A stretch of 64,000 bases of DNA from Capillidium heterosporum (GCA_016630905.1 WBMQ01000001.1:1860001-1924000), one strand, 5' to 3'. Positions 48,018 to 62,141 are shown, counted from the first letter of the stretch. Made by a program: numbers and translations. Notes: generated by a model not told the origin, from the sequence alone.

Positions 48018-51000
48018 TATACTACAAAATAAAGTTTTCATATTTCAAGGTTTTTCAGCTGAAGATATATTTTCTACAAAATGCTTTAATAGTTTAAATA
48101 GGGTTGAAGTGCAATTAAAATTATAGCTGATAAAAACACCTAGATACTAAAATACTATTAAAAATAGGCTCAGTGAATATAACTAATGTTTCTTCAAAAC
48201 TCACAACTATTGCGGTTTCAAATTTGATTTAAAGTATCCTACCAGCCATTTATCTCAATTCAAATTTCTTACTATTCTTGAATTAATCAGACAGCTTTCA
48301 AAATATTTCCATAGTTTTGGAATTAACCAAAATTAGATTTTTTTCAACTAAAGGCCATAAAAAGTAAAAATCTCACCAATGTAGATCTTGTAATAAAATA
48401 GAATTAGTTTTAAGATATCAGATATAGATTACTATTTGCAGATTCTCATAACAGAAGGGTTTGGTAACTAAATCTTCTGCTGAAAAAGCTAAATATGTGA
48501 CAGATTTAAATTTGATAGTTTCGAGAAATGCTATTAAATTGCATTTAAAATATAGGTGGCCTAAATGAATAATAAAACTTTGGTGATAAAACTAAATTAA
48601 TCAGGATACTACCACCAAGCTCCGTGAACTTTGGAATCATTATGTAATTCAAATAATGGTTAATATTAAATGCAGTTCGATATTTAAATGGAATTCAAAG
48701 GTTATAGATCAAGCCGCTTAATGCAATTCAAATAGTTTACCAGAATTTTGAACTATAAAATGCCATTTAAATAACTTAGTGTCAAATCAAAGTCCTACTG
48801 GTTCTGACAAGCAAATGGGCTAAATGCATAACAAATATTTAATGTCTTTATCCATATTGTTTGAATATAATCAACAAAGCTTTTGCTATCAGAATGTTAC
48901 TTTATACAAATCAAAGTAGTATGAAACCTAATGGAGTTGGTTTTGTTTAAAGTATTGAGATTATGAACCTCAGCAGGACATATTTTCTTTAGCATACAAG
49001 TAGGAGTAGAGCCTGCTTTATTGACAAATTTCATTTGGGCTTCATTAAATACACAGCATTAATATATGGTTCTGTTTAAAGTATAGTATGCATTCTTTTT
49101 GTTGAGCTTTGGATCCTACTAGGAACTTTTAGTGTTGCACTTTAAAGCATGGCAAAAAATGCTTACTTTTTAATATGAATTGGATACTTTTAGCGAAGAA
49201 AATTTTCTTGGATGGATAATATTAAATTAATTCAAGTTTCCTTTTTCCTTCTGCATTATATTTTGACAATAAATTGCCAATAAAGCCAAGTACTGTTAAA
49301 TTCCAATCCAATTATATTCTTCCAAACTTTAATGATACTTACATCTGCCTATGAATGAAACATTTAATATCATTGGATATATGATTAGTCAGCTTTTATA
49401 AAATAACTTGTAAATTTTGCAATTAGCGGCTAGTATTTTAAAGTATTATTTATTTAGCTTAATAGGTTCAAAAGATATTTATAAATTTCAAAATAGATGT
49501 CTTAACTAAATAGTATAATAAACTGAGTGCCCTTTAGTTATATTTAGCCAAAATTAGGCTAATTAAAGTCGTTGATTTTGAGATCATTTAGTTGTAGTAA
49601 ATACTATTAGCAATATATTTTGGCTATAGTAAATTATTAAGTATCCATTCCTTTTTTTGAGCTTTTATAAATATAATAGAGTTGAATGTGAACTTTAGTC
49701 ATATATGTTATCTTATATAAAAGCTGTCTGTCAAAGACTAATTGATTTGGCTGATGTAGATTGCTACAGTTAGGCCGGGTAATTAACCAATACAACCAAC
49801 TAAGTGGAGAAGTGCAGCAATAATATGAAATCTGACAAAGCATGAATTAACAAATTATGAAAACTATGTTAAAGCACTTGTTTTGGAAAGATTTCTATTG
49901 TAAGCTCACCTCCAAGTCGATGCTTAGATTAGAAACGAATAGTATTTTTGATAGAAGCTAGCTAAACTTGCCATATATTGTTTTAGGTAAAAGCCAAGAT
50001 TCCAGCCACATTAACTTGACAGAATTACAAATAAATCGATAGGAGGTGCTGATACGGTTGGGGATAGGATTCTAGCCATATGTCCTTGCATCCAATCCAG
50101 TGTTACAAGCATTAAAGTATAACTAAACTAAATTTTTATATGGTTAATATATTCTCACATTCAATCACTATTCACTATTCAAAACTATTTAACATACTAT
50201 TTAGTATAACTTTCTGAAAATATTTAAAACTAATTCTATCTAAACGACATGCATTCTATTTTGCGTATTAAAACCTATTTGAAGCATTCTAAATAAAGTA
50301 ACGCATTTCTAAACCACAGTATGTTTTGTGAAACACCTAAAGTTGTTTCAAAATACTATATACTCTCTTAATATAATGCCTTTTCTAAATATCTTTAGAA
50401 TGCCTCAAATTATCAATCTGAGCATAGTACGATACTTTTATAATATAATAAGCTAATATTTATAAATTAGTGACATTGAATCCGCATAGCTTATCAGTCA
50501 AAATGGTAGTTATGGAAGTACCATTTTGCAAACTATGTAATTTTGAAATGCCCATGTAACTTTGGATATGTATCAGATATTTCCATTAACTAAATCTAGT
50601 TTTACCATATTATATATATTAAATACTAAGTAAACTAAACTATTTCAAGACAATCTAGCCTATTAAAAGTTCAATTATATGTTTCTATAGGTTTATTCAA
50701 GTATAGAATTTCAAAGGTCTGCATTCGTAGACTACTATAGTACTAGGTAGCATTTGTAGCAACTATTGAATATTATAGGTAAGCACTTTGAAATAACTAT
50801 TAGATGATCTTATATTGTATTAAACAGCTTATGCTGCTAATTTCATTTGATTCATTAATGCCAATCAAATCAACTTGAAATCCTAGATCTTTGAATGATC
50901 TAGAGCTAGCCTGCTAATTTTATAGGAGGTAATAAATACATTAAAGATATGGGATAGTTTTTCGAATCATGCTATAAACTACAAAATTTACTAAATATAG

Positions 51001-53684
51001 GCTATAAAATAATCTAACAGGCTTTATTAGCTTACTTTGTGTCTCATTACAAACTACTTCTGTTAAGATATTCCAAGGCAAGAGCACTTTTGATATGCTG
51101 ACACCTAGTTTTGGCCAATTTCATAATCTTTAAATTAAATAGGAATAGGCTGAATTCGAGATTCATAGCATTTTTTGAATTGAGCTTAAACTGGGACCCT
51201 TTAGTTTAAATCCAGAATTGATCTAATTTGCAATAAATTCAAGTTGCTTCAATATTCCAAATTCCATTCTAATTTTAAAAAACTACTTAGGCTTAAATAA
51301 TATTTCGTAATACCAGTTAACTTGAAATCAATCAAATTTATTCTAGAAATTTAGAATGTACCAACTTTTGACAACATTAATAGTTTAAATTAGAATACCT
51401 GCTGTAAAATCAGAATTCAATAAATTTTCGTTGCCAATACCCGTCAATCAATTCAGAAATATTTAATGTTTTTAGTCCTGACAGGATACTTAACCTTTAT
51501 TACAACATCGCTCACTTTTTGTCATTATTTATTTAATATTTGACTATATAAGCTGAATCAGTTGAATATTTTTAGCAAGATCTTTTAATTATAGCAATTT
51601 GATTATTCCAATTTTTATTTGTTGATTATAAACCAATTTGGAATTAAATTTGTTCATGAGCTAATATTGATAATTATCAAATACTAGAAATTTTAATCTA
51701 TAACCACGAACACTTATTTATAAACTTCAAGTACCTCCAATTCAATAAATACTATTCTATATTTTAACTTGGTGCCGATTTTTACTATAAGTAAATTGAA
51801 GCATAGCATTATTGTGTCTGTTAATTATTTTTTAGAACCATTCCAATAGCTATTTCGTATTTATTTACAGTTTAAAATTCCTTTCAAGCATCTCTCGACT
51901 GTTTACTAATGATATGTTCTTTTAAAAGCACATCTTTATAAATATGTGTACTCTCCTTTTTCATTTCACAAAGGTAAATGCCCTTAAATGGCCTCTTGCT
52001 TTTCGATTTAATTGATATTTTCATTTCAACATTATAGAACTTTTGAAAACCATGCAAGTCTTTGGATACTTAGTTAAGTGTTATATTTTTGACTGATTCC
52101 ATATTCTTCTTGAAAATACTTTATATCTCTAGTTAAAACCAATTTATAAATACAGAGGCTATTTCCTTTAAATATTGCTACTAATAGTCCACTATATTTT
52201 TATATACTGTTTATAAGTTTGATAGATCTTGTAGAACCTTCGATTATATAAGATATTTTCAACTTCTTTAACTATTACCCCAGCTCTATTGATTTAGGAA
52301 ATGAAGTGATTTTAAGATTATTAATTATACTTTTAATTTCTTAAATAATACTTTGCATATATATATTGAATTGAAGTTAGATAGAATTTAATACTATTTT
52401 AAATAGTTGGATATTTCAACTTTAGATGAGTATAAATGATTTTACTAAATATTACTTTTTAACTGTAACTTTATATTAAGAATATTCTACATCCTACTCT
52501 ATCATAATACCCTGTTATAGATTATAAGTATATGCTTTTTTATTAAAAATATTATTATTAATTCAATTTAATAGTAAACTATATTTATTATTGACTAATA
52601 GTCTTTTAAAGCCTTTTGTTTTAATTTATAAAGTAAATAGAATATCTATAATTAATCTATTGATTAGACTTTAAAATTGAATTCAAGTTATCTATAATAA
52701 TACTTTATATCTATTAATTTAACATACCTTTTAGTTTACTATTAATTCTTAATAGCCAATAAGCATATTATTAAAACTCTATTTTATGAATTACTACCAA
52801 GTTGTTTGTCTTATTATATACTATTTTTATTATTTTGTAGAGAATCTTTTAAGCTATAGTTTTGCTTAATAGCTAAAATTTATATCTTGGACTTAGAGAC
52901 TATAAGTTCAGTATCTACCTCTATCAGCACTAGTAATTTATTCTTTAGTATAAATAAAGTTACTAATTTAGCCTAACCTTTATTATGGCTAAGTTTGTTG
53001 AAATTATAGAGATTTTTCTAAAACAATATACCTTAATGACATATTTGTTATTTGTATCTTTATTTCTTATTATATAAGCTATTCTAACTTTTAGACAAAT
53101 AATTATTTACTAATAACTTTCAATTTATTTTTTAGTATAATTTCTGCTTACTTTAAGTACTAATTTTATATTGTTAATAAATTAGTTAAAATTAGAATTA
53201 AGTTTAAGACTAGTTATAATTTAGAAAGATATTATTAGATCTAACTAATTACAATATTGTATTGGAAGTATATAATTTGTTGGGTTAAAAAGTAAAGCCA
53301 ATACAAATATTAAGACTTTATAGATCAAGAAATAAAATTGGATTATTATATTTAACTATAATAATAGTATTCTACTTTTAAAAAATAACTATAGCTAAAG
53401 AATAATAAGATAAAAGCTTTAATAGTAATTAGAAAGTATAAATATCTTTGCTACTGTTTAATAGCTAGATTTGATATATATTATTATTACTATTAAATAG
53501 TTAATTTAAATTATTAGAATTTATATATTAAGCACTATATTGCTAATAGCTTAAGCTCCTAAGCTACAGTTAGAACTATAAAAAGGAGAAAAAAAATAAT
53601 TAAATTAAATTTGTTTTTTCCTTAATAAGTATTATTTAAAATATTATTTTTCTATTATTTTTAAAGTTTTAATATATACTATAT
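48018..53684. other. 5.7 kb AT-rich, gene-free, apparently non-repetitive stretch
   Basis: The longest part of the AT-rich compartment with no recognised LTR. Up to about 52.2 kb it keeps many CA and TG steps, unlike its mutated neighbours; after that it becomes TA-rich. The longest ORF is 68 codons on the minus strand (49637-49843) and is not convincing. The words AATTCAAA/TTTGAATT recur (for example near 48650, 48700 and 48730). I recognise no gene, RNA or repeat. Confidence 0.45.
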
Positions 53685-53815
53685 GTAACAATCTTACTAT
53701 TATAATTTCTATTATAAAGTTATAGATTTCTTTCTTTCTTTACTATTTTTACAATTTTCTTTATTAACATTTAATTTTCAATCATAATTCATAGTTATTT
53801 TAGTTATAAACCTAC
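53685..53815. repeat. Short unnamed repeat fragment
   Basis: TGTAACAATCTTACTATTATAATTTC... continues to TTTAATTTTCAATCATAATTCATAG. A degraded relative is at about 27855-27985 (TTTTAATTTTCAACCTATAATTTATAAC). It is cut off by the A LTR starting at 53816. The family is not resolved. Confidence 0.4.
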
Positions 53816-54506
53816 TATAAGGAAATCTTTCTAATCAACTATAGCTTCATTTAATAACTAGAATTCCTTTTATATTCCAGACTCATAGATTATCAGTTTG
53901 GCATCAATTCTAATAATAGTAGAAATTTGTTTTTTAGCATTAACTATCTCTAAGTATTTTTTAGATTAGTACAAATGCCTAGAAAATAAGAAAAATAGTA
54001 TAGATAGTATTACTAATGGATTAGGGAAAACATTAATTACTAATACTCAAAGTACCAACTACTAAAGACAAGTCACCTATATAAGGCCCATGGTAAACTT
54101 AGTAGTAGGTTAAGTTATTATTAAATAAATGTATTAAATCATTTGATATTTCTTCTGCTATTGGCATAGTATAGACTTCCTGCATAGTATAACATAGAAC
54201 TGATAATTGGCATCCTTTAATAGTAGAGAGTTACACTGACCTGAACTAAATAATAAAACTAAACTGAATTGATCTAAACTAAACCCTAAAACCCTTTTGA
54301 ACTAATAAACCTGACTGTGCTTTTTAGTCTAATAGCTACCTTTAGAGTATTTCTATCTGCCTACTGTTTCTGGATTAGGCTACAAGTATAAGCCTTCTTC
54401 TTATATAGCCTTATAGTTAATATTCTTAGCTTTTATAAAGTTCTAGGTACTATTGCCTTTTAGCTAACCTTAGTTAATAAACATTCCTTATAGATATTTT
54501 CTAACA
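53816..54506. mobile_element. Solo LTR, family A, mutated
   Basis: 691 bp, TATAAGGAAATCTTTC...TTTTCTAACA, in the same orientation as 25,584. It contains the shared internal run GATATTTCTTCTGCTATTGG. The flanks (CCTAC and ATTAG) do not match as a duplication. Confidence 0.78.
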
Positions 54507-54566
54507 ATTAGCTAGATTAATTCTATACTAAGCTAAAGTTTCTTATAATTTTACTTTTATAAATAT

Positions 54567-55240
54567 TTTAATGTCTAAAAAAATGCTATTAGATCCAACT
54601 AATAATAGTATTATAATAAAAGAATATAATATAAAAGGTTAGGATAGTAGAACTAATACTAACTACAGTATTGATAATATAAATCACCTAAAGAAAAAGT
54701 AAAGAAAGTTTAAAAAAGTATGCTAAAAGGGTATAAAAGGTAAACTATATATTTATATAATATAATAACTAAAAGGCTAACAAAAACAATACTTTATTTA
54801 TAGATAAACAAATTAGGCTATTAAAGATAGTTATAGCAAGAAAAACAAACTAAACTGTTATAATAGCTATAGTTAATAGTTAAGATTAAAAGGTAAGTAA
54901 TAGTTATTTAGAAAATAGCAAGGTAGAATATTGTCAAGATACTAGCCTTTAATAGCATTTTAAAGGTTTAAATATCCTTTTAGCATCTTAATTTTATTTG
55001 TTAGCTATCAGGGTTCTAATATCTAGATGCTACTTAATAAATATTAAAATTACTATAGCTAATTAAAAATAAGAAAACAATAGTCAAAAATATCTAATAG
55101 TTTAAATAGGCTTTTAATCAAAATTAGATATAAATAATAAGTGGAAACATTAAAGATTAGTAAGAAAGAATTAGTATAGTGTATAAGGAAAATTAGTTGA
55201 TAACTTTATATTAAGAATTATAACAATCAGAGTTATTACA
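54567..55240. mobile_element. Solo LTR, family C, mutated
   Basis: 674 bp with the duplication AATAT (54562-54566 and 55241-55245). The start is eroded (TTTAATGTCTAAAA) but the end is clear, with the palindromic tail TATAACAATC AG AGTTATTACA at 55219-55240. It has the same orientation on + as the other two complete C copies. Confidence 0.75.
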
Positions 55241-55245
55241 AATAT

Positions 55246-55757
55246 AATATCTTAAAGTTTTTGCTTTATAACTATACAATATTTTAAAAAAAGACTTTTT
55301 TATACTAGTATAAAAGGTTATACAATAAGCTAAAGCTACAATATAAATAAGTTTGTTTTATTATTAATTTTATTAAATATAAGCTTATTTAAGATCCTTT
55401 TAATAAATTAAATAACTTTTAGTTTGATTAGTTTTTTGGAATAATATAGTAAAAATACTACCTATTTAATCTTATATTATTTATAAGATTTTCTAACTCT
55501 TTTAAATACTAATACCTTAGCACTATTATTAATAATCTAATTTAAATATTTGTAATAAACTATAAAATCTTTTTTTATAAGCCTAATTATTATATTAGAT
55601 ATTAGTAAGCTTATTACTTTAGCTTTAATCTATTTAGTATAGTAATTAATAGTTATTATTATTACTTTATGCCTTTATTTACTTTAAATTTCTAGTTTAG
55701 CAAAATCTAGGCTTTATACCTATTTTAGTATAATTAAACTATATCTTTAAAAAGGTT
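55246..55757. other. TA-rich relic between C and B LTRs
   Basis: About 0.5 kb of heavily TA-shifted sequence. Fragments resemble degraded integrase-region DNA of the gypsy element on the opposite strand, but no motif is secure. No coding potential. Confidence 0.35.
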
Positions 55758-56652
55758 TGTCAACTTAGCTCTCAGGCTAAGTTGGGTGTCGAACATTGGA
55801 ACATTAATTTTTCATAAGAAACCTATGATTTGGCTACTACTGGACAGAGCATTTTGGGATGATACAGTTACATATTCATCCCTGTGCTTTGAAATACCTA
55901 CCATTCATTAGTATACATTCTAACTAATAGCAAAGTGCTTAAATTACCTAAGACCAATTTCTATTGAAAAGGTAAGTTTGGGATTTCGGACTTAATGCCG
56001 GATTTCTCTGATGGTTGACTTGCAGAGAAAGTGAATCCAAAATGCAGAGGCAGACAGCAGTAATTAGAATAGTGATTCTCCAGTTTATTAAGAAAAGAGT
56101 TCACTAACAAGCTTCCAAATTATGTCTTGTTTTAGATCTACCATATAAGAAGGACAGATAGAGAGAAAAAGAGATAGACAGAGAAAGGAGGACAGACAGA
56201 GAGAGAAAGAGACAGAGAATAAGAAGAGGACAAAAATGGGAAACAGACTACTAAACAAGAAGAAACAGATAGAAGGACAAAAAGGATGGTGAAAGAACAA
56301 GAGAGAAAGAAAAAGAGTTTTTGGATCACTTTCATTAATAGAGGAAAAGAGAGTTTCTGAGTTGGTTTATCAGAATTGTTTGAGACCTTTTTTTTAAGTT
56401 TACCCTAATTGTAGATTAAGTTTGGGTTAGGTTGATTATAATGTTTTAAGGGTTCCTAACCAGAAATGTTGCAAGAATAAAGCTTTTATATTGGATTTAA
56501 TTGTAGGGCAGTTGCTGCATCTATATTAGTCAGCCCACAACACGATACACATGTCACATCCCATGCTGAAGGACTCACCAAGTTTGGCCAAACCTACTTG
56601 ACTGGAAGTCTGAGCCAGTGGTCAAACACTCAGCAAGGGCGACCAGCCAACA
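55758..56652 (+). mobile_element. Solo LTR, family B, best preserved copy
   Basis: 895 bp with the exact duplication AGGTT (55753-55757 and 56653-56657). It begins TGTCAACTTAGCTCTCAGGC and ends GCGACCAGCCAACA, with intact TG...CA ends and retained CA, TG and CG steps. It therefore serves as the reference for mutation in the gypsy LTRs. The purine-rich tract (about 56140-56300) again makes false minus-strand ORFs. Confidence 0.92.
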
Positions 56653-56950
56653 AGGTTTAAATACTATACTATTAGATTATTTACTTAACTAAAGCTTTAA
56701 GTTAAAAAATGTAATATTTTTTCAATAGCTTTTTTAGTTTTCTTAATAATAGTATAATTAGTATCTATAAAGTAATATAAATTAAAACTTGTAATTTCTA
56801 AGTAGTTCTATATTTTTAACCTTATTTTTTATTAATTATTTTTGATTATTAGTTACTATTAAGATAGAATATATAGTACTATTATTTTTAATCTTAGCTT
56901 ATAAATAATATTAAATACATACTATATTAAGAATTTTGCCTATTATTAAA

Positions 56951-57605
56951 TACTAGCTAGTTACCTTTACTAAGTATCTAATTATTAGCTAAAACTTCTA
57001 GTTAATTAGGTTTAGCCAAACTTAATAAGTTCTTTAGTATAAAATATAATATATGTATTATATTATAGGCTAATTAATATAGATATAGTTAAATTATTTA
57101 CAACTAATAAAAGTACTAAAAATTATTAATTCCTACAAAACTATTAGCTAAAAACCTTTAAACATTTAATAAAACTAATCTAGCTTAATATACAATCTTA
57201 AAACCTTAAAGAATTTAAACTATAAAATATCAAAATCCTTTATGTTTTTGAAATCCTTAATCCTAAGAAAAACCAGATTTTTCTTTTTGTATAAAAGGTA
57301 TGATATATATTTTAGTTTTAGGAATAGTTATAACTTATCAATATATAAGTGAATATTTCTTTTATAAAAAAGTAGATATATGTTTTAAGTGTAATAGTCT
57401 ATCTTTAAAGTTTAGATCTAATGATTTGTATAGCTGATTAGTATGATAAAACTGGTTATCTAGTAATTTAAAGTAAGTTTTCAATAAGAAATAAAGTTTA
57501 TAACCTAAAGTATATTATTGAAATATAGTATAAATATAAGCTAACTATGAAAAATAATATAAATTAATAATTACTTTATAACTTAGCTAAAAAGCTAAGT
57601 TAATA
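56951..57605 (-). mobile_element. Solo LTR, family B2, inverted
   Basis: 655 bp with the exact duplication TTAAA (56946-56950 and 57606-57610). On + it reads TACTAGCTAGTTACC...AAAGCTAAGTTAATA, the reverse complement of a B2 copy with its tips mutated. Confidence 0.82.
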
Positions 57606-57852
57606 TTAAATATAGCTTAATAATTTTTTTAAAATATAAAAAACTAAACTAGTATAATCTATAACTACTATAAATCAACTTTTATATATATAATAAATAA
57701 CCTTTTTAAAAAGTTTTAGACTAATATAGCTTTTAGTTTTAATTTGCTAACATCTATTTATAGCTAAAACTTTTTTATAACTAGAGTATTAAAGAATAAA
57801 TACTAATAATAATACTTTTTTAAAAGTTTTAAATGTATACTAATACTATATA

Positions 57853-58287
57853 TATAAAAGTTTCTCTAAAAATATAAGGTTAGGCTTAAAGTAAGCCAAT
57901 ATAGTAGTGATCATACTAATAAAATTAAAAAAGCTTAATGCTATTGCTTTAATAGTTAAGACTTTAGTAGCAATCTAAATCCAAAGTTGGTTTATAAAGA
58001 TAAATGAGGCTACAATCATAATAAGGCCAAGAAAAGCAGTAATATCTATTAGGTTCTAGTACTTAATTTTGTTTAATCAACTTTAATTCTAATTTTAAGC
58101 AGTTTTAATCTTATGCTATTCTATGAATTCTAAGCTATCCTTAATTCAACACTATTTTATATATATTAACTTTAAGCTACTTTAAGTTAACAATATTTTA
58201 GTTTAACTTTTAGCTAATATAACAGTTATAGAAAATCAGTTTTAATGATGTATAGTAATTATAACAAAGAAAAATTAAAAGATTTAT
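57853..58287. repeat. Family E fragment
   Basis: Starts about TATAAAAGTTTCTC and then follows the 60,092 copy nearly exactly for a long run (AGTAATATCTATTAGGTTCT). It ends where a reversed B LTR begins. The expected E continuation is not found on the far side of that LTR. Confidence 0.65.
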
Positions 58288-59100
58288 TGTTAGCTAATTA
58301 TCTTTACTAAGTGTTTAGCTACTGGTTTAGACTTTTAGTTAAGTAGGTTTAGCTAAACTTAGTAAGTTCTTTAGTATAGAATATAATATATATTATATTA
58401 TAGGCTAACTAATATAGATATAGCAACTGCTTTATAATTAAATCTAATATAAAAGCTTTATTCTTGTAATACTTCTAGCTAGAAACTTTTAAAATAATAT
58501 AATTAAACTAATCTAAACTTAATCATAACTAGAGCAAACTTAAAAAAAAGGTTTTAAACAATTTTAATAAGCTAACTTAAAAACTCTTTTTTCTTTTATT
58601 TTTTTTACTATTCTTTTTATTCTCCTATTTATTTTTTTTGGTTTAGTAGTCTGTTTTCTATCTTTTTCTATTTTTTTTCTTTTTTTGTTATCTTTTTCTT
58701 TTTTATATAGATCCAAAATAAGATATAATTTAAAGGCTTATTAGTAACCTTTTTTCTTAATAAACTAAAGAGTTACTATCCTAATTACTTTTATCTACCT
58801 CTATCTACCATTACATTTTGGACTTATCTTCTTTATAAATTAACTATTAGAAAATCCAACATTAAGTCTAAAATCCTAAACTTATCTTTTTAATAAAAAT
58901 CAGCCTTAGGTAATTTAAACAACTTTGTTATTAGTTAGAATATATATTAATAAATAGTATATGTTTTAAAATGCAAAAACAAATAAGTAACTATATAATT
59001 CCAAAATACTTTGTATAATAGTAGCAAAATTATATATTTTTTATAAAAAATAAATATTTTAATGTTTAATATCTAACTTAGTCTAAAAGCTAAGTTAACA
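58288..59100 (-). mobile_element. Solo LTR, family B, inverted, mutated
   Basis: 813 bp; on + it reads TGTTAGCTAATTATCTTT...AAAGCTAAGTTAACA. It contains the pyrimidine-rich complement of the B purine tract (about 58590-58700). The flanks TTTAT and ACCAT do not match, and the element on its left (E) does not resume, so a deletion or recombination probably removed the right side. Confidence 0.72.
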
Positions 59101-59216
59101 ACCATTATTAGATAGTATTTAGATATTAGAACTCTAATAACTAACTAATAGTATTAAGATACTAAAAGAGCATTTAAACTTTTAAAATGCTATTAAAAGC
59201 TAGTATCTTAATAAAG
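59101..59216. repeat. Family C fragment, reverse orientation
   Basis: About 116 bp whose reverse complement follows 54950-55060 (AAGATACTAGCCTTTAATAG and onward). It is truncated on both sides by B-type LTRs. Confidence 0.6.
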
Positions 59217-59480
59217 TACCAACTTAGCTCTTTAGCTAAGTTATAGAATAATTATTAATTTATATTATTTTTTATAATTAACTTATATTTATACTATTTC
59301 CTAATAATATACTTTAAGTTATAAACTTTATCTTTTACTAAAGATTTACTTTAAATTACTATATAACTAGTTTTATAATATTAATTAGCTATATAAATTA
59401 GTAAATCTGAATTTTAAAAATGTAATACTATAACTAAAATATATATTTACTTTTTTTATAAAAAATATCTACTTATATAT

Positions 59481-60072
59481 TGTTAGCTAGTTACTTTTGC
59501 TAGGTATTTAACTACTAGCTTGAACTTTTAGTTAAGTAGGTTTAGCCAAACTTAGTGAGTTCTTTAGTATAGAATATGATATATGTATTGTATTATAAGC
59601 TAGTTAATTTATATATATTGAATCTTCTACAGCCAATGAAAATCTTTAAAACTCTTTATCTTTGTAAAACTACTAGTTAAGAATATATTTGTTTATTTAG
59701 ACTAATCTTTACAAAAATCCTTTTAATTTTTCAAAAATCTTCTTACTTCTTCTAAAAGAATCCCTCCTCTTCTTATCTTCAATCTTTGATATATATATTG
59801 TAATTTGAAAGATAGTTCTAATTTAGCATTCTGTAAGTAAGTTCTTCTCTAATAAAAGATAAATGTATGTTTTCATTGTAGTATTCTATTATTAAGTTAG
59901 GATCTAATCATTTGTACTTTAAAAGAATAGTTAATTTTAAATAGGGTTAGATAAACTAAGGATTAATTGGTATGATATAAATGGTTTAAAGTAAATTGTT
60001 TGTAAAAGATAACCTATTGTGAAAAATGATCTAATATTCAATATACAACTTTTCTAAAGAGCTAAGTTGATA
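59481..60072 (-). mobile_element. B2-type LTR, inverted, nested
   Basis: 592 bp with the duplication TATAT (59476-59480 and 60073-60077). On + it reads TGTTAGCTAGTTACTTTTGC...GAGCTAAGTTGATA. It sits inside the outer B2 copy in the opposite direction. Confidence 0.82.
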
Positions 60073-60091
60073 TATATTATTAAGTTATAAC

Positions 60092-60878
60092 TATAGGGAA
60101 GTCTTTTTAGGAGTGTAGGGCTAGGCTTAAAGTAAGCTAATATAGTAGTAATCATACTAATAAAATTAAAAAAGCTTAATGCTATTGCTTTAATAGTTAA
60201 GACTTTAGTAGCAATCTAAATCCAAAGTTGGTTTATAAAGATAAATGAGGCTACAATCATAATAAGGCCAAGAAAAGCAGTAATATCTATTAGGTTCTAG
60301 TACTTAATTCTATTTAATTGGCTTTAATCCTAATTTAGAGCAATTTTAATCTAATGCTATTTTGTGAATCCTAAACTATCCTTAATCCAATACTATTTGG
60401 TATATCAACTTTAGACTACTTTAAGTTAGCAATATTCTGGTTCAACTTCTAGCTAATTCAATAGTTACTGAAAATTAGGTCTAATTAGTATGTAGTAATT
60501 ATAATAAAGGAAAATTGAAATATTTATTATAAGATAATTACTTATTGAAAAGTTACACAAGTTAGAGGGGTTTATATAAGAGTAAAAAATAAGAATGATA
60601 AAACAATAAAGATACTAATAATTAGTCCTTCATTAGGCAAATGGTGTATATCCATCATACTTTAAGGATAGACTAGAAGAATCCATTAGTGATATATTAT
60701 GGCCTAATATGTTAATTATTATTTAGTTTAAGTAAAGACTTTGCCTTTTTGCAATTAATTATTAAGTGACTAAAACCTAATCTATTATAAGGTTGAAATA
60801 GTATTAGAACTACAATTCTCACAGCTAAAAGGGTTATCAAGCTGATTTTCTAAAAAAACCATCTGAGGTTTTGTTACA
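60092..60878. mobile_element. Solo LTR-like element, family E, complete copy
   Basis: 787 bp with the exact duplication ATAAC (60087-60091 and 60879-60883). It starts TATAGGGAAGTCTTTTTAGG and ends GAGGTTTTGTTACA. This copy defines both ends of family E. A 61-codon minus ORF at its right edge runs into the flanking LTR and is not a gene. Confidence 0.82.
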
Positions 60879-61162
60879 ATAACTATCTTTAAAGCTATAG
60901 TATATATATCATAACTTTTATATAAAAAGAAAACACTAGTTTTTCTTAGGATTAAGAATTTTAAAAACATAAAGGATTTTAGTATTTTGTAGTTTAAAGT
61001 CTTTAATATTTTAAGATTATATATTAAGTTGGATTAGTTTTATTAAATTTTTAAAGGTTTTTAGCTAATAGTTTTGTAAAAATTAAAATTTTTTAGTACT
61101 TTTATTGGTTGTAGAAGATTTAACTATATTATATTAGTTAGCCTATAATATATTATATATAT

Positions 61163-62061
61163 TATTGGCTAGTCACCCTTGCTAAGTATTTGACTACTGG
61201 CTTAGACTTCTAGTCAAGTGGGTTTGGCTGAATTTGGTAAGTCCTTTGGCATAGGATGTAATATATGTATCATATTATGGGCCAATTAATATAGATGCAG
61301 CAACTACTCTACAATTAAATCTAATATAAAAGCTTTATTCTTGCAACACTTCTAGTTAGGAACCTTTAAAACATTATAATCAACCTAACCCAAACTTAAT
61401 CTACAATTAGGGTAAACTTAAAAAAAAGGTCTTAAACAATTCTGATAAACCAACTCAGAAACTCTCTTTTCCTCTATTAATGAAAGTGATCCAAAAACTC
61501 TTTTTCTTTCTCTCTTGTTCTTTCACCATCCTTTTTGTCCTTCTATCTGTTTCTTCTTGTTTAGTAGTCTGTTTCCCATTTTTGTCCTCTTCTTATTCTC
61601 TGTCTCTTTCTCTTTCTGTCTGTCCTTCTTTCTCTGTCTATCTCTTTCTCTCTCTATCTGTCCTTCTTATATGGTAGATCTAAAACAAGACATAATTTGG
61701 AAGCTTGTTAGTGAACTCTTTTCTTAATAAACTGGAGAATCACTATTCTAATTACTGCTGTCCACCTTTGCATTTTGGATTCACTTTCTCTGCAAGTTAA
61801 CTATCAGAGAAATCTAGCATTAAGTCCAAAATTCCAAACTTACCTTTTTAATAGAAATTGGTCTTAGGTAATTTGAGCACTTTGCTATTAGTTAGAATGT
61901 ATACTAATGAATGGTAGGTATTTCAAAGCACAGGGATGAATATGTAACTGTATCACTCCCAAAATGCTCTGTCTAGTAGTAGCTAAATCATAGGTTTCTT
62001 ATAAAAAATGAATGTTTCCAATGTTCGACTACCCTAACTTAGCCTAAGAGCTAAGTTGATA
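61163..62061 (-). mobile_element. Solo LTR, family B, inverted, nested
   Basis: 899 bp with the exact duplication TATAT (61158-61162 and 62062-62066). On + it reads TATTGGCTAGTCACCC...GAGCTAAGTTGATA. It is well preserved: the 65- and 70-codon F/L/S-rich ORFs here and in the 55,758 copy are nearly the same protein and reflect the purine/pyrimidine tract rather than genes. Confidence 0.88.
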
Positions 62062-62141
62062 TATATTATATTTTATATCAAAAGACTTACTAAGTTTAGC
62101 CAAACCTAATTAACTAAAAGTTTTAGTTAGTAGTTAGATAC

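Noticed and set aside
56088-56335. 65-70 codon F/L/S-rich ORFs, and matching ones at 61480-61727
   Set aside because: Same LTR purine-tract artefact as above, in two overlapping frames.
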